Source of the DNA: Phoronis australis | Taxonomy: Eukaryota; Phoronida; Phoronidae | DNA length: 21,578 bases | Direction of reading: 5' to 3' | NCBI GenBank assembly: GCA_002633005.1 | Contig: NMRA01000036.1 | Coordinates: 1,020,314 to 1,041,891, forward strand | In this document: positions 1-8,530 of the stretch, one piece after another | Position numbering within the stretch: the first letter of the stretch is position 1 | How the letters are laid out: each line of letters starts with the position of its first letter | Translations under genes and position numbers: made by a program | The notes under the pieces: model-generated | The model's database searches: none | The model's input: only the letters and a program-made list of their open reading frames with translations | What the model was told of the DNA's origin: nothing

Positions 1-330
1 AGGATAGCGTCATCTCACTACTAGGTGCCTACATACCAAATTTCATGAAAATCCGTTCAGGACTTTTGAAGATACAAAGGTAAGCGTAAAAAACAAAAAT
101 TGCCACTAGGGGGCACACCGGTAGTCGGATCCGTCCGAAAGTTCGCACATGCCGTCCCATTCATGAATGGAACATATGTGCCAAATTTCATGAACGTATG
201 TCAAAGGGTTTTGGAGATGGAGCAGCGGACGCCGGACGCCAGACGCCGCCCGGACGGACGGACGGACAGAGATGACGGCATAATGCGTCCACATATAAAT
301 ATGTGGGCGCATAAAAATGGCCAACTCTGA
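1..330. repeat. Dispersed repeat with two diverged TTTCATGAA units and a GGAC tract
   Basis: Two related units occur in direct order: ACCAAATTTCATGAAAATC (36-54) and GCCAAATTTCATGAACGTA (180-198). Each is followed by a GTTCAGGACTTTTGAAGAT or GGGTTTTGGAGATGG type segment. The second leads into GGACGCC repeats and a GGACGGACGGACGGACAG run (253-270). This layout is typical of abundant dispersed repeats in invertebrate genomes. Its ends are not visible and it may begin to the left of the window. Confidence 0.55.
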
Positions 331-1019
331 TGAATAAGGTTCAAGATATCCTTAATTTTTACATTATTTTATTATTTTATGTGACTAGGTCGAAAACGTC
401 AAAATGATGTCATACTAAAGAATAAAAAAACTGGCATAACGGATGTATACAAAAATGCATCATTTACTACATAGGCCAACACTAGCATAATTTTACCCAT
501 ATCAGAGCACTACAACCTGAGCATAAAGTAGTTCACTTCCCACTAGGTCCTTAGAATTCACAGATTATGACATGTTTGTTGCTGTGGAATTGACATTTTT
601 AATATTATTTTTAAAAACTTTTTGTGAACTACTGGAGATCTCATCTTGGTGTTATCTCAGGATCCTGTTCACAAGTCATCAATTTCTACTTTCACATGAG
701 CACGATGTCCATGGCTCATAGTTTGTGCTGACAAAGGGAATGTTTGAGGCCCCTTCTAGTAGGTAAAATTTGTATAAATATAAGTCTCGAATTACCAGAA
801 ACAATGTCCTAACAGTCCAAAATAGCAGTGTTCACTTAAGCTGTGGGGTCCATTGTCAATTTCCATTTGTTTACCACAGATGAAATTAGTTTGTCTTCCT
901 GGAATTTGCCTTCTGTGATAAACAGTGCAAAAACTCGGCAACACAGTAAATGTGCAATGACTCACATACTATCTCGCATAACCTCTACGTGATGTGTCAT
1001 CATGCTAAGGACCACTCAC
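331..1019. other. Presumed TSC2 intron sequence, nothing recognised
   Basis: Lies beyond the GTGAGT donor of the 1020-1160 exon. I looked for the next tuberin block on the minus strand and did not find it. A 30-codon open run on the minus strand near 840-930 (ALFITEGKFQEDKL...) has no family match. Confidence 0.5.
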
Positions 1020-1160
1020 CATAGAACATAACCTGACACATAGTCTCTCCATGTTGTTCTCTGCCATGCTCGAGTCCAAGGCTGACAGGTAAAGAGTCTT
1101 GTTCTGCAGCTGAACTGGCAACTGATCCAGTACCAAGCTTAAAATGTTCCAGTCACGCTC
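1020..1160 (-). CDS. TSC2: TSC2 (tuberin) internal exon, most 3' of three
   Basis: Seen: 47 open codons, ERDWNILSLVLDQLPVQLQN to NNMERLCVRLCSM. The acceptor is TTTTTCCTGCAG|GAG and the donor is ATG|GTGAGT. Family knowledge: the start matches tuberin ESDWKVLKLVLGRLPESL, and the end matches VDQLCSALCSM, where vertebrate TSC2 also has an exon boundary. The exon joins the 1482-1754 exon in phase 0 (DCLHH/ERDW). The next expected block, which in tuberin contains DLHLAVVPVLTALISYHN, was looked for in 331-1019 on the minus strand and was not seen, so the gene should continue to the left of position 1. Confidence 0.92.
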
Positions 1161-1481
1161 CTGCAGGAAAAACGAAACAATGCAAAATTAATACTTCATT
1201 CATACAAGATACAACAACGAACAATGAAAAATGAAAAATGTAATAGCACAGAATTTTCTTTTGAACTGAATTGCCTCTGAAACTTTGTTGCACCTGATTG
1301 TAATTAACGTCGTCCCAAGATAAAACAGCGCCACTTCTATCATCAAAAAGATTTCTCACAGACAAACTCTTTTCTCATAGTGGTCATGACTTTCACCATA
1401 AGTCGGGCAAACTACATGCCCATCTCAAGGTTTTCTCAGTTATTTTCACAGTTATCCTATGCTGTAGTGTAAATATCTCAC
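1161..1481 (-). other. TSC2 intron, 321 bp
   Basis: Lies between the donor CAC|GTGAGA at 1481 and the acceptor CCTGCAG at 1161. It is AT-rich and I see no repeat or other gene in it. A 70-codon open stretch read on the minus strand across 1153-1365 is intron run-on into the next exon. Confidence 0.85.
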
Positions 1482-1754
1482 GTGATGAAGACAATCGATT
1501 ATGATGCAGAAGGCCTCAGAGAAGGCTATAGCCACAGGTTTTATCTGCAGTGAGCAAACTGGAGATGTTGACGAAGTAACGGTGGGACTAGCACAATCAC
1601 TGTCGGTTCCTGCAGGAGGATCACTCTCTGGATGATCACAAATGAAGTAGGGACTGAATTGCAGTTTCTTCTCTCCACCTTCTGAGTTCATGGTTACTGG
1701 CAGGCCAAGCTGTTTTAGTTTGTTAGCACGGAATTGTAGGAGACACTCAAATAT
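1482..1754 (-). CDS. TSC2: TSC2 (tuberin) internal exon, middle of three
   Basis: Seen: 91 open codons from IFECLLQFRANKLKQLGLP to FCIIIDCLHH. The acceptor is TTCTTTTACAG and the donor is CAC|GTGAGA. Family knowledge: LQFRANKLKQLGLP followed by LQFSPYFICDHPES corresponds to the tuberin segment LLRADSLHRLGLP ... VRFSPYCVCDYMEPE. The acidic/serine stretch DPPAGTDSDCASPTVTSSTS replaces the Pro/Gly/Ser linker found there in vertebrates. The end (IKPVAIAFSEAFCIIIDCLHH) corresponds to the helix before ESDWKVL. The segment is part of the Tuberin domain, which forms the alpha-solenoid between the N-terminal region and the Rap/Rheb GAP domain; the catalytic GAP domain is not in this window. Both ends are phase 0. 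The exon is separated from the upstream exon by a 6.65-kb repeat-filled intron and from the next by 321 bp. Confidence 0.92.
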
Positions 1755-2205
1755 CTGTAAAAGAAACAGAATCAAAGTTCTCTCAAGAGCAACATATGAA
1801 GAAATAAAAGAACAATGACAATGAATGTGAAGATGATAAAACTAAGTACAGTGCTTGACACCTAATGAAAACTGAGGTCACCAAAAATGACGTCAGGAAT
1901 CACCAACCAAACAAAAATGAAAAAGTGAACTCCCCTCTGATCACTTATAAAACAGAGTTTACCTGAGTTCATAATTATTCATGCATATATCCAAGTTGAT
2001 TTTGCTTTGATCAACCCCAAGGCTAGTGTAATGAGGGTCCATCAACAAGTAAGTGAGAAATGATCAGTGAATAAAAGTAGTCATAAGAAATTCTTGAATG
2101 GCAGGAGAATGCTTGTGTCAGATTATGCATAAATAAAAATGTTCTTGGTAAATATGTAATGAAAAATCAAGATATATTTTATATATAGCACATATCACGT
2201 CAAAT

Positions 2206-2356
2206 TTTTGGTTGACTGGTCACCTAGAAGTCGACGACCGGTCATCAACTGGTTAGCGACCAGCAGCCCGCCAGAATGCTGACTCATTAGGTGACCCCCC
2301 AGCTGACCCCACGTCGACTGCCGACCGGCCATCAGCAGACCTGATGGTCAGCTGCT
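2206..2356. repeat. GACC/GGTC-rich mosaic repeat with hairpins
   Basis: A GC-rich island in AT-rich intron built from reshuffled short words: GACTGGTCA, GTCGAC (twice), GACCGGTCATC, GCGACCAGC, GACCGGCCATC and GATGGTCAGC. It ends in a perfect 7-bp hairpin, CCATCAG (2329-2335) with CTGATGG (2341-2347). It looks like a relic of an inverted-repeat or satellite unit; the family is unknown. Confidence 0.5.
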
Positions 2357-2741
2357 ATTTTTAGGCTAGAGTATCAGATGCGTAATAGGTTGTCAGGTTA
2401 ATACCATGTTGCGTGCTGATGCATATTCGTCTTCTAGTTTTACTGCGTCATTGTTGTATGAGTTCAATTCAGCTGAACACTATCAATCGAAGGTTGAAGG
2501 CAAGTGGTAATATTGAATATTGGACAATGGACAATGCAACCAGTTATGAATAACAAGACATGGAAGTATTCTTCACATTTGATCTTTTGACTCGTGGCAG
2601 TAACAAGTTCCCAAAGATTGGCTGCTTCCCAGTCAATACAACACCATGATCTTGAAAATGCAGTCTCGTTCCCACTTCTCTTTTGTTTGTGTCATGCAGA
2701 ACAGCATCATTTTCAGCAATAGTCAGATGTAATGAGCACAT

Positions 2742-2820
2742 ATTTTGAGAACCTGTTTGACGCCCCTTAGTCAGTGGAGAAAAATCGTTCTTAAAATTCG
2801 GACACGTTATATTCAACCAT
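2742..2820. repeat. TTTTGAGAACC hairpin repeat, copy 1 (degenerate)
   Basis: Arms ATTTTGAGAAC (2742-2752) and GTTCTTAAAAT (2787-2797) enclose CCCCTTAGTCAGTGGAGA. It is related over about 75 bp to the copy at 3395-3470, including TCAGTGGA, a following CA...TAT stretch and ATTCAACCATTACCA versus ATTCACCAA. Confidence 0.6.
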
Positions 2821-3394
2821 TACCACGGGCACTTTTTGAGATTAAAAATGACAGGTGATGTTTAACAGCCAAGTCGGGCATGATGTACAGCCTCTAGCCA
2901 GTGTTCTGCATTTTCCAATCACCACGAAAGATTATACACTGTTCCATCGCGTTCTTAAAACGCTTAATACTTCTACATTCATTGTGCCTCGCTGGAGAAA
3001 AGACCTATCAGTTTCCGAAAATGCGCTCGATCCTAAAGAACACCCAGCACAAGAGCTTTTTATTGAAAACCCACGGCACGTTAGTTTTTCACTATATTCA
3101 CAAAAATGCAATAATTGTAATACTATGTACAAAAAGTTCTTATATACACCTGACACAAATACCGCATCATAAAAAATGCACTCTTGAGCACAATTTTAGT
3201 TACACATTCAGTGCCTACATTGTACATGTACATGTACGTGTGGCGAGAAAGTCTATCTGCATGAAGATAATAAAGTGTGCGTTTTCAAAGTTCACGTCTG
3301 AATCGTGTGGCCAGGGCACTACAATAAATCAAACATAATGAACTACAAAGCATGGTTACCTCAAAGTGTTCCCTTAAAACGTACCTACACGTAG

Positions 3395-3472
3395 ATTTTG
3401 AGAACCAGTTTTCCCATTATTCAGTGGAAAGGGGTTCTCAAAATGTGGGCATAATTTATCTAACTATTCACC
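3395..3472. repeat. TTTTGAGAACC hairpin repeat, copy 2 (perfect arms)
   Basis: Perfect 12-bp inverted arms ATTTTGAGAACC (3395-3406) and GGTTCTCAAAAT (3433-3444) surround a 26-nt loop containing TTATTCAGTGGAAA. It is in the same orientation as copy 1, 650 bp away. The layout is consistent with a short foldback element or with the tip of a longer MITE. Confidence 0.65.
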
Positions 3473-5128
3473 AAGGAGTTGTTTTGTAACATTTTATTGT
3501 TTGTACTACTAGATGCTCGTTCTAGAATGCTCAGTACGGTAATACATGAACGCAATTTAGCAACACTGTATACCAGTGACTGTACTAAATAAAGGAATTG
3601 CTATCAATGTCAAGCATTTGTACAATTTGATAATTCCAATCATCAGGTATGCTTCGACTGTACAGTTAGTTGCAATGCTTGACTTGTACGATGCTTTGAT
3701 TTTTACCTCCCGATTCACCATCCCAGTACGAATTTAAGCAACTGGGGATTTGAATATTTCGCATGCATATATCTTACTTCATCTAATGTTAACAAAAAAC
3801 GAAACCAAAAGTAGAGAGACAAGTTGTAATAAAGGAAATAAAGCCAAATCAAAAGATGTAAATCAACTACGCATTAACAAGAAATTCATACCGTTGATAG
3901 AAGACATTGAGTAAAGCAATGTATTTTTGTCAAGAAATTTGAATCCACGCTGTCTTGAATGAATAACTTAGGCTAACAAAACCCCATGTCTTGAAACCTC
4001 TGTCATAGAACTTAATGTTGTATGTGTTTCTGATTGGCATGGTATTCTTTTTTAATCATAGCTTTACTTTAACACAACCGGTGAAAACGCTATTATTACC
4101 ACCTGATTTTTTCTTTAGAGAGAATGAGTTGTTACACCAAAGGGCTGTTACTCCAAAGATTTTATTTTCCGAGTATTAACCCTAAGTTTGCAGTTAAGAC
4201 ACGAAACACACAGTATTGTGTACCTACTCCCACGGGCTCAGAAGGCTGTAATATTGAAATGATATGGTTACGATTTTTACGAACTTCCAAAGTGACATCA
4301 AACACGGAATGATGAATTACTGTTGATGGTTAACCAATCCTTCCTTTGTTTGTGCTTGCCATTTTCATGCAACGGTGATGTTCAAATCTGCACTCGTAAA
4401 ACCTCCAGCGCTACTTTTTTAATGCAATTTCACAAGTCAGTAACTTTTCAACGTTTTTTCATTGTTGTATGTAAAAAACAATCCATAGCCAGGGTTCGAA
4501 ATTATATCTCCGCGAGAACATTTGACGTTTGATTTTACCACACTGGCGGTAATTCCTCAAGAATATTTGCTGTGTTCTAATTCCACGCACTTTGTAAGTA
4601 TATTCAATTTCACTACTAAGGCAGCTGAAACCCGGTTTCCGAAACGGGTAAAACCGGAAGCTAGGATTCATCAAATTTATGCTCTGTGACGTATTTGTAG
4701 CCTATGACAGTCTTTCTACAAAATTGTGGAGCATTGCTATAAAACTCCGTTGTTAAATTACGACCATTTTTCAAAAAATTGTGCTGAAACCCCAGGGCGA
4801 AAACTTGCCGACTGATACGTCGCTGAATCGCGATCGTCGATGGGAAAACTTGAATTCTTGAATAAAAATATAGTTTTGACTCAACAAATTACCTGAGATC
4901 TTCCTTATTTTTTACAATTTTTAAAGTTCATGTGGAGTCCAGATTAATTGCGAGAAAGTCCAAATCTGCACTACATCGTACCCCACAATACGAGAAAAAA
5001 TCTCTGAATGAACACAATGTTGTTGTCACGTGAGGTTTGTTTTGAAGTTCGTCTGCATACGAGAGCGAGTAAGCGAGCGCGTGCGGGTCGTCGACAACAG
5101 ACTTTTTTGTTACAAAAGGTGGAGGATT

Positions 5129-5186
5129 ATGCAAGAAAATGGCATTTATAAGATTGTTTTTCACTTAAACGGCTGCAACGTGCAAG
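5129..5186 (+). other. Weak candidate coding exon, plus strand
   Basis: ATG at 5129 opens MQENGIYKIVFHLNGCNVQ and then meets a textbook donor AAG|GTGAGT at 5186/5187. The 60 bp upstream (5050-5095) is CpG-rich (GCGAGCGCGTGCGGGTCGTCG). No downstream exon or protein family was recognised. This could be chance, or the first exon of a small gene nested opposite TSC2. Confidence 0.15.
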
Positions 5187-5310
5187 GTGAGTGCCGGTTA
5201 ACTCACAGATTTTGTGTGCACAGGCCGACAGTCGTTAGCTCTACCGTGGAGTATAACACTGATAGTCCTAAGCTCGATCTACACGTTGGGGACTAGGTGA
5301 CGAGGTGAGC

Positions 5311-5606
5311 CATAGGCGGATTTAGGGGGGCCCAGGGGGCCCGGCCCCCCCTTGGTTGGTGCAAGGAAAAATAAACAGCAGGAACAGCGTGAAGAAATGA
5401 GTGCACCAATTTGGAATGGCAGCGGGGGTAGTTCGCAGAGGAATCGCGTCCCCATTTTTTTAGTCCTCCGATAGAATTTGGCAACACCAGGTCCACATCG
5501 TCAGCCCCCGCAACTTTCGGGCCGCCTGTGCTTCCAATTGTGCTTTGCCCAATTCTCCGAGGCAACATCTTGGGCCCCCTTATGGTATCCTAGATCCGCC
5601 ACTATG
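5311..5606. mobile_element. MITE-like DNA element with GGCGGATYTAGG termini
   Basis: The left end reads CATAGGCGGATTTAGG (5311-5326) and the right end reads CCTAGATCCGCCACTATG (5589-5606); these are inverted repeats with one mismatch and a 2-nt indel. Just inside the left end, 5325-5351 is a G6-C3-G5-C3-G2-C7 block that can fold on itself. Total length is 296 bp and there is no transposase. No clean target-site duplication is visible. Minus-strand open frames inside it (5293-5568) are composition-driven. Confidence 0.75.
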
Positions 5607-6966
5607 AACTACCCGGGCTGTGTGAAATTTCTGGGTCTAACGGAGACACTGATGTAGTGGTTTGCCAGCTCGCTGTATCAAGTTTATCATCAAAATCCAA
5701 ATTCGTGTTATAGTGTCCTTGTCAATAATAACGGCATGCTAAAGTTTCTTAACGTTCGTACTTCAGGAATATAACAATCATGTGTTTTGTATACATAAGC
5801 GCATGACGCAGATCACATCTCGGAAATTCCCGATTTGACGGATGACAATGAATGAGCACAATGAAATTAAACAATGTTGTTTTACAGCTTGAAAGATTCA
5901 TAATAAACATATTTTGAACATTGCAATGCATCAGGGCTTGGAATGACCCATGACAAAAAAAGAGGAAATTTTTACAGCCCTAAATACGCATATCAATCTA
6001 AACCATACCTCAACAGATCGAAAGTTACTGTGTCGTGTCGGCAAAATGCACTCATCTTAAGCAGTACCTGATATCTATTTCAGCAACAACAATGAAGGCA
6101 ATTAGATGCAACAAAAAAATATTTTTTAAAATCAAAATAGCAATAATGATGAAAAATTTGCAGTCTAAGTGGCAGGAGCTTATTCTTGATTTGCTGCACT
6201 GAGGGAGACCTATAAAATTATTTTCAATTCTTATGATTACGATACAAAATTACAAAAAAATTGAAAATTGATCCATAGATTATCTAGAAAGCCTGAAATA
6301 CATACACATTTAATTCCAACAAAAAATTTTTAATTCCAATGCAAATGGAAAAAGTCAAGACGAAAACCTGTGGCTCATACCGAAACTGTTAGCATGGAAA
6401 AATGAAAGTAAAAAAACAACATACTTTATAGAATGCATTAATCACAATCCTAAGTTGGCCAAACTTTTCAGTTTCAAACAGTAATTACAGGAGTTAATTG
6501 TTCATAAGTCACGCTGGTGCAGAAGAAACTATGTGACATAAGAAATAAAGTTCTATCAGGACACTGTAAATAGTCAGGCGGAATTTGAAAACAATGGCTT
6601 AAACCAATCAGATCATTCAGGATCTGTCACGTGATCACTTCTCTAAAATTGCAAAACAAAATAGAACACGGAAAATGTCACGATAAACTGAAATACATAA
6701 AAGGCAATTTAAAACGCATTTGCAGTAACGAAAATAGCACTTTGTATCCCGCTTCGGCGGAACGTAGAAAATTGCACTCAAAGCGGTCAGGCCTTAGGGC
6801 TTAGCAGTCAATGGCAACGGGTGTGCATGTGGGGCCAAACAAAATAATTTCATACATCACTCAAATCCAATGATTCCAATCCAACGAATAACCGGTTACG
6901 ATTGAATTTTCCTTTCAGTCCGAGGCGACTCGCTCACGCACTCCATAATTGTTCGTCTCTCAAAGT

Positions 6967-7137
6967 TTACACTAAATTACAGACCACAAACCTTGACTTA
7001 TGTTGTTTTTGAAGACATTGACCGTTTCTTTTATCCACTTTTCCACAAAATACTCTGTCTAGTCCACGCTCCACCCATTTTTGACAGCAGAATCGCACTA
7101 TTTTTCGCCGCGATTTTATACCAAATGCAGACGCCAT
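6967..7137 (-). CDS. Possible small unrecognised ORF, 56 codons, intron-nested
   Basis: Seen: ATG (7137) in the context ATCAATGGCG, then MASAFGIKSRRKIVRFCCQK and on to a TAA at 6967. The product is basic and Cys/Lys/Arg-rich, with no signal peptide and no membrane segment. A perfect palindromic CRE (TGACGTCA, 7199-7206) lies 62 bp upstream of the ATG in the same orientation, a plausible promoter distance. It lies within the 6.65-kb TSC2 intron on the same strand as TSC2. I recognise no family. It could be a 5' exon, a relic inside a mobile element, or chance. No convincing splice donor was found within it. Confidence 0.25.
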   Translation of the reverse strand: MASAFGIKSRRKIVRFCCQKWVERGLDRVFCGKVDKRNGQCLQKQHKSRFVVCNLV

Positions 7138-7198
7138 TGATGAACCACACTATCCCAGGCACAGGCGCTTGAATTTATCTGAGTTCCTCGATTGCCTC

Positions 7199-7206
7199 TG
7201 ACGTCA
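7199..7206. promoter_or_regulatory. Perfect CRE (TGACGTCA)
   Basis: An 8-bp palindromic ATF/CREB site upstream of the 7137 ATG. Matching perfect sites also occur at 1888-1895 and 13677-13684. Function is inferred from the motif only. Confidence 0.35.
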
Positions 7207-7439
7207 CTCACTACTAAGATAGCATGTTTCGTGTATATGGTTACTAGTCATCGAGAAATTCGAGTGCCTGTGATCCACAATTACAATTTTCATACCTCCG
7301 AAACTTAAAGAGCAGTTTCCGCTTTTCAAACCGTCGGCAACGCCGCAGTGAGAAACCAATTTGTCGCGATAATTTTATGGCAAATCCCATTTTTTTCCGC
7401 GGAAATATAACGAAAATACGCGGAGGGGCTAAAAGAAAA

Positions 7440-7466
7440 AAGTGGAAATCCGCGTTTCCACGGAAA
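7440..7466. repeat. Short perfect hairpin GTGGAAA/TTTCCAC
   Basis: GTGGAAA (7442-7448) and TTTCCAC (7455-7461) flank TCCGCG, inside a CCGCGGAAA-rich stretch (7398-7466). It abuts the 7467-7485 inverted repeat and is probably part of the same dispersed repeat. Confidence 0.4.
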
Positions 7467-7848
7467 ATTCCAAGCCTTGATGCATGTTTTCCAAAATCTA
7501 AATAACTTGGGTCCTATATTTTTGTATTCGTGCGCGTCGAATGAAAGTAATCGTGAGTGTTGTTGTGTTGCTAAATCTCTAATTCTGGACCGATTTGAAA
7601 AATTCAAAGTTGTACCAACATTTTTTTCTCTCCTCTTTTCAAATATTACACTCAAAACTATGTAAAACGTTCTCCGTAAAAAGTACGGTCATCTAGGCTA
7701 GATTGTAATCAGCTGATCGTATCCGCATCAGCGAAGCCAATTATCCTCACTCGTGACTCAATGAATAGAGCAGCTAGATGGGATCCCTTTGATCGTGAGC
7801 TGAGCGCGGCACAGCCAAGGTGGATAAATACAGTCTAGTTCAATCGGC

Positions 7849-7883
7849 CAAACCCCACAGTTTTCCCTGATCAGTGGGGTTTG
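7849..7883. repeat. Strong hairpin, CAAACCCCAC / GTGGGGTTTG
   Basis: A perfect 10-bp inverted repeat (7849-7858 and 7874-7883) with a 15-nt loop. No T-run follows it, and it is intronic on the TSC2 strand. Function is unknown; it could be a foldback repeat. Confidence 0.6.
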
Positions 7884-8316
7884 ACAAGATCTCGTTTAGT
7901 GGGAGTGTTTATAGCATGCGTCATACTTAAGCGAGTTTAACGGTATGTCAAGCTCTTAAAGTGAAAGATTTTTGTTTTAGGTCATTTTTACATTTCAAAA
8001 TAATTTTGAAATAAGTTTTGCAATTGCTTAATAAAGTTATTAAAAGATTCATAGAAACAATCATAAATTAAGCAGAATTAAGATATAAACTGTGGCCATT
8101 GAATGATCACGCCAGTCCTTTGCACTTGCAAGCGTAGACAAAAACAAAACAGTAAATTAGTTACTATTTTAATAATCAAACAACCCTTATTATATTATAA
8201 TAATAGAACGCACAAGGACGCCAATAAGGAAAAGGACAAAAATAAGCAAGAGGCTATGGCAGAAAACTAAACACAAATGACAAAGAGTCCAGTGAGGCAA
8301 ATGACAATATAACCAC

Positions 8317-8428
8317 TACTTACAGCATGACGTATGCTAGTTGCTACTTACAGCATGACGTATGCTAGTTGCTACTTACAGCATGACGTATGCTAGTTGC
8401 TACTTACAGCATGACGTATGCTAGTTGC
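8317..8428 (-). repeat. 28-bp tandem repeat, 4 identical copies, spanning the TSC2 exon/intron boundary
   Basis: Four perfect 28-bp units lie at 8317-8344, 8345-8372, 8373-8400 and 8401-8428. In the TSC2 (minus) orientation each unit is the 21 nt that encode ATSIRHA at the end of the exon, followed by GTAAGTA. The rightmost unit straddles the real exon end; the other three lie in the intron. Four equal-strength GTAAGT donors therefore sit 28 bp apart. Each unit also carries TGACGTAT, close to a CRE half-site, inside a small inverted repeat (AGCAT/ATGCT). Confidence 0.97.
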
Positions 8429-8530
8429 CACTGGTAGCATCGACAGCAGCTTGTAGTGATTGCGGAGATGGTCGATCAACAAGTTGTAAGCCTTCTGAGC
8501 ATGGGTAAATGTCTGATGGAATAACTTCAC
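8408..8530 (-). CDS. TSC2: TSC2 (tuberin) internal exon, most 5' of three in the window
   Basis: Tuberin is the RhebGAP subunit of the TSC1-TSC2 complex, which represses mTORC1 at the lysosome. Seen: 41 open codons beginning VKLFHQTFTHAQKAYNLL and ending LSMLPVATSIRHA. They lie between a pyrimidine-rich acceptor (TGTATTTTAG at 8531 upward) and a perfect GTAAGT donor just below 8408. From family knowledge, the stretch matches vertebrate tuberin in the Tuberin domain, where KLYTLPASHATRVYEML, HYKHSYTLPIASSIR and the next exon's FRAN/LRAD follow in the same order. Phase is 0 at both ends, so it joins in frame to the exon ending at 1754. Odd: the last 21 coding bases plus the first 7 intron bases are repeated three more times in the intron (8317-8400). 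The codons read as intact and constrained. Confidence is high because three consecutive exons agree in order, strand, phase and sequence. Confidence 0.9.

Larger units (their letters stand above)
5926..7485. repeat. Widely spaced 19-bp inverted repeat (possible element ends)
   Basis: ATGCATCAGGGCTTGGAAT (5926-5944) recurs as its reverse complement at 7467-7485 with one mismatch (18/19). An ATTTTG word lies outside each copy at a similar distance. If these are ends of one element, it would be about 1.56 kb and would include the 7199 CRE and the 6967-7137 ORF. They may instead be two independent copies of a dispersed repeat in opposite orientation. Confidence 0.35.
1755..8407 (-). other. TSC2 intron, about 6.65 kb, repeat-filled
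   Basis: Defined by the GTAAGT donor next to 8408 and the TTTTACAG acceptor next to 1754. The flanking codons are contiguous in tuberin, so no exon of this gene is expected inside it. Identified contents are listed separately. The stretches 1755-2205, 2356-2740, 2810-3390, 3475-5030, 5607-5925, 5945-6960 and 7207-7848 hold AT-rich, low-information sequence. Their short open frames, including 145 codons at 2901-3338, match nothing I recognise and have no supporting splice or start context. Confidence 0.8.

Noticed and set aside
840-935. Next TSC2 exon downstream
   Set aside because: The 30-codon minus-strand open run lacks any DLH..VVPVL-like motif of the expected block and has no acceptor in phase.
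2855-3338. Overlapping plus-strand open stretches of 105 and 145 codons
   Set aside because: They overlap each other in different frames, match no family I know, and lie in the TSC2 intron without splice or start context.
4621-4660. Hairpin around AACCCGGTTTC/GAAACGGGT
   Set aside because: Short, with a bulge, no second copy and no context; not distinguishable from chance.
5293-5568. 91-codon minus-strand open stretch
   Set aside because: Lies within the GGCGGATYTAGG MITE, is rich in Gly/Pro from G/C runs, and shows no transposase motif.
8317-8428. CRISPR-like direct repeats
   Set aside because: The repeats are contiguous with no spacers, in an animal intron; they duplicate an exon boundary.
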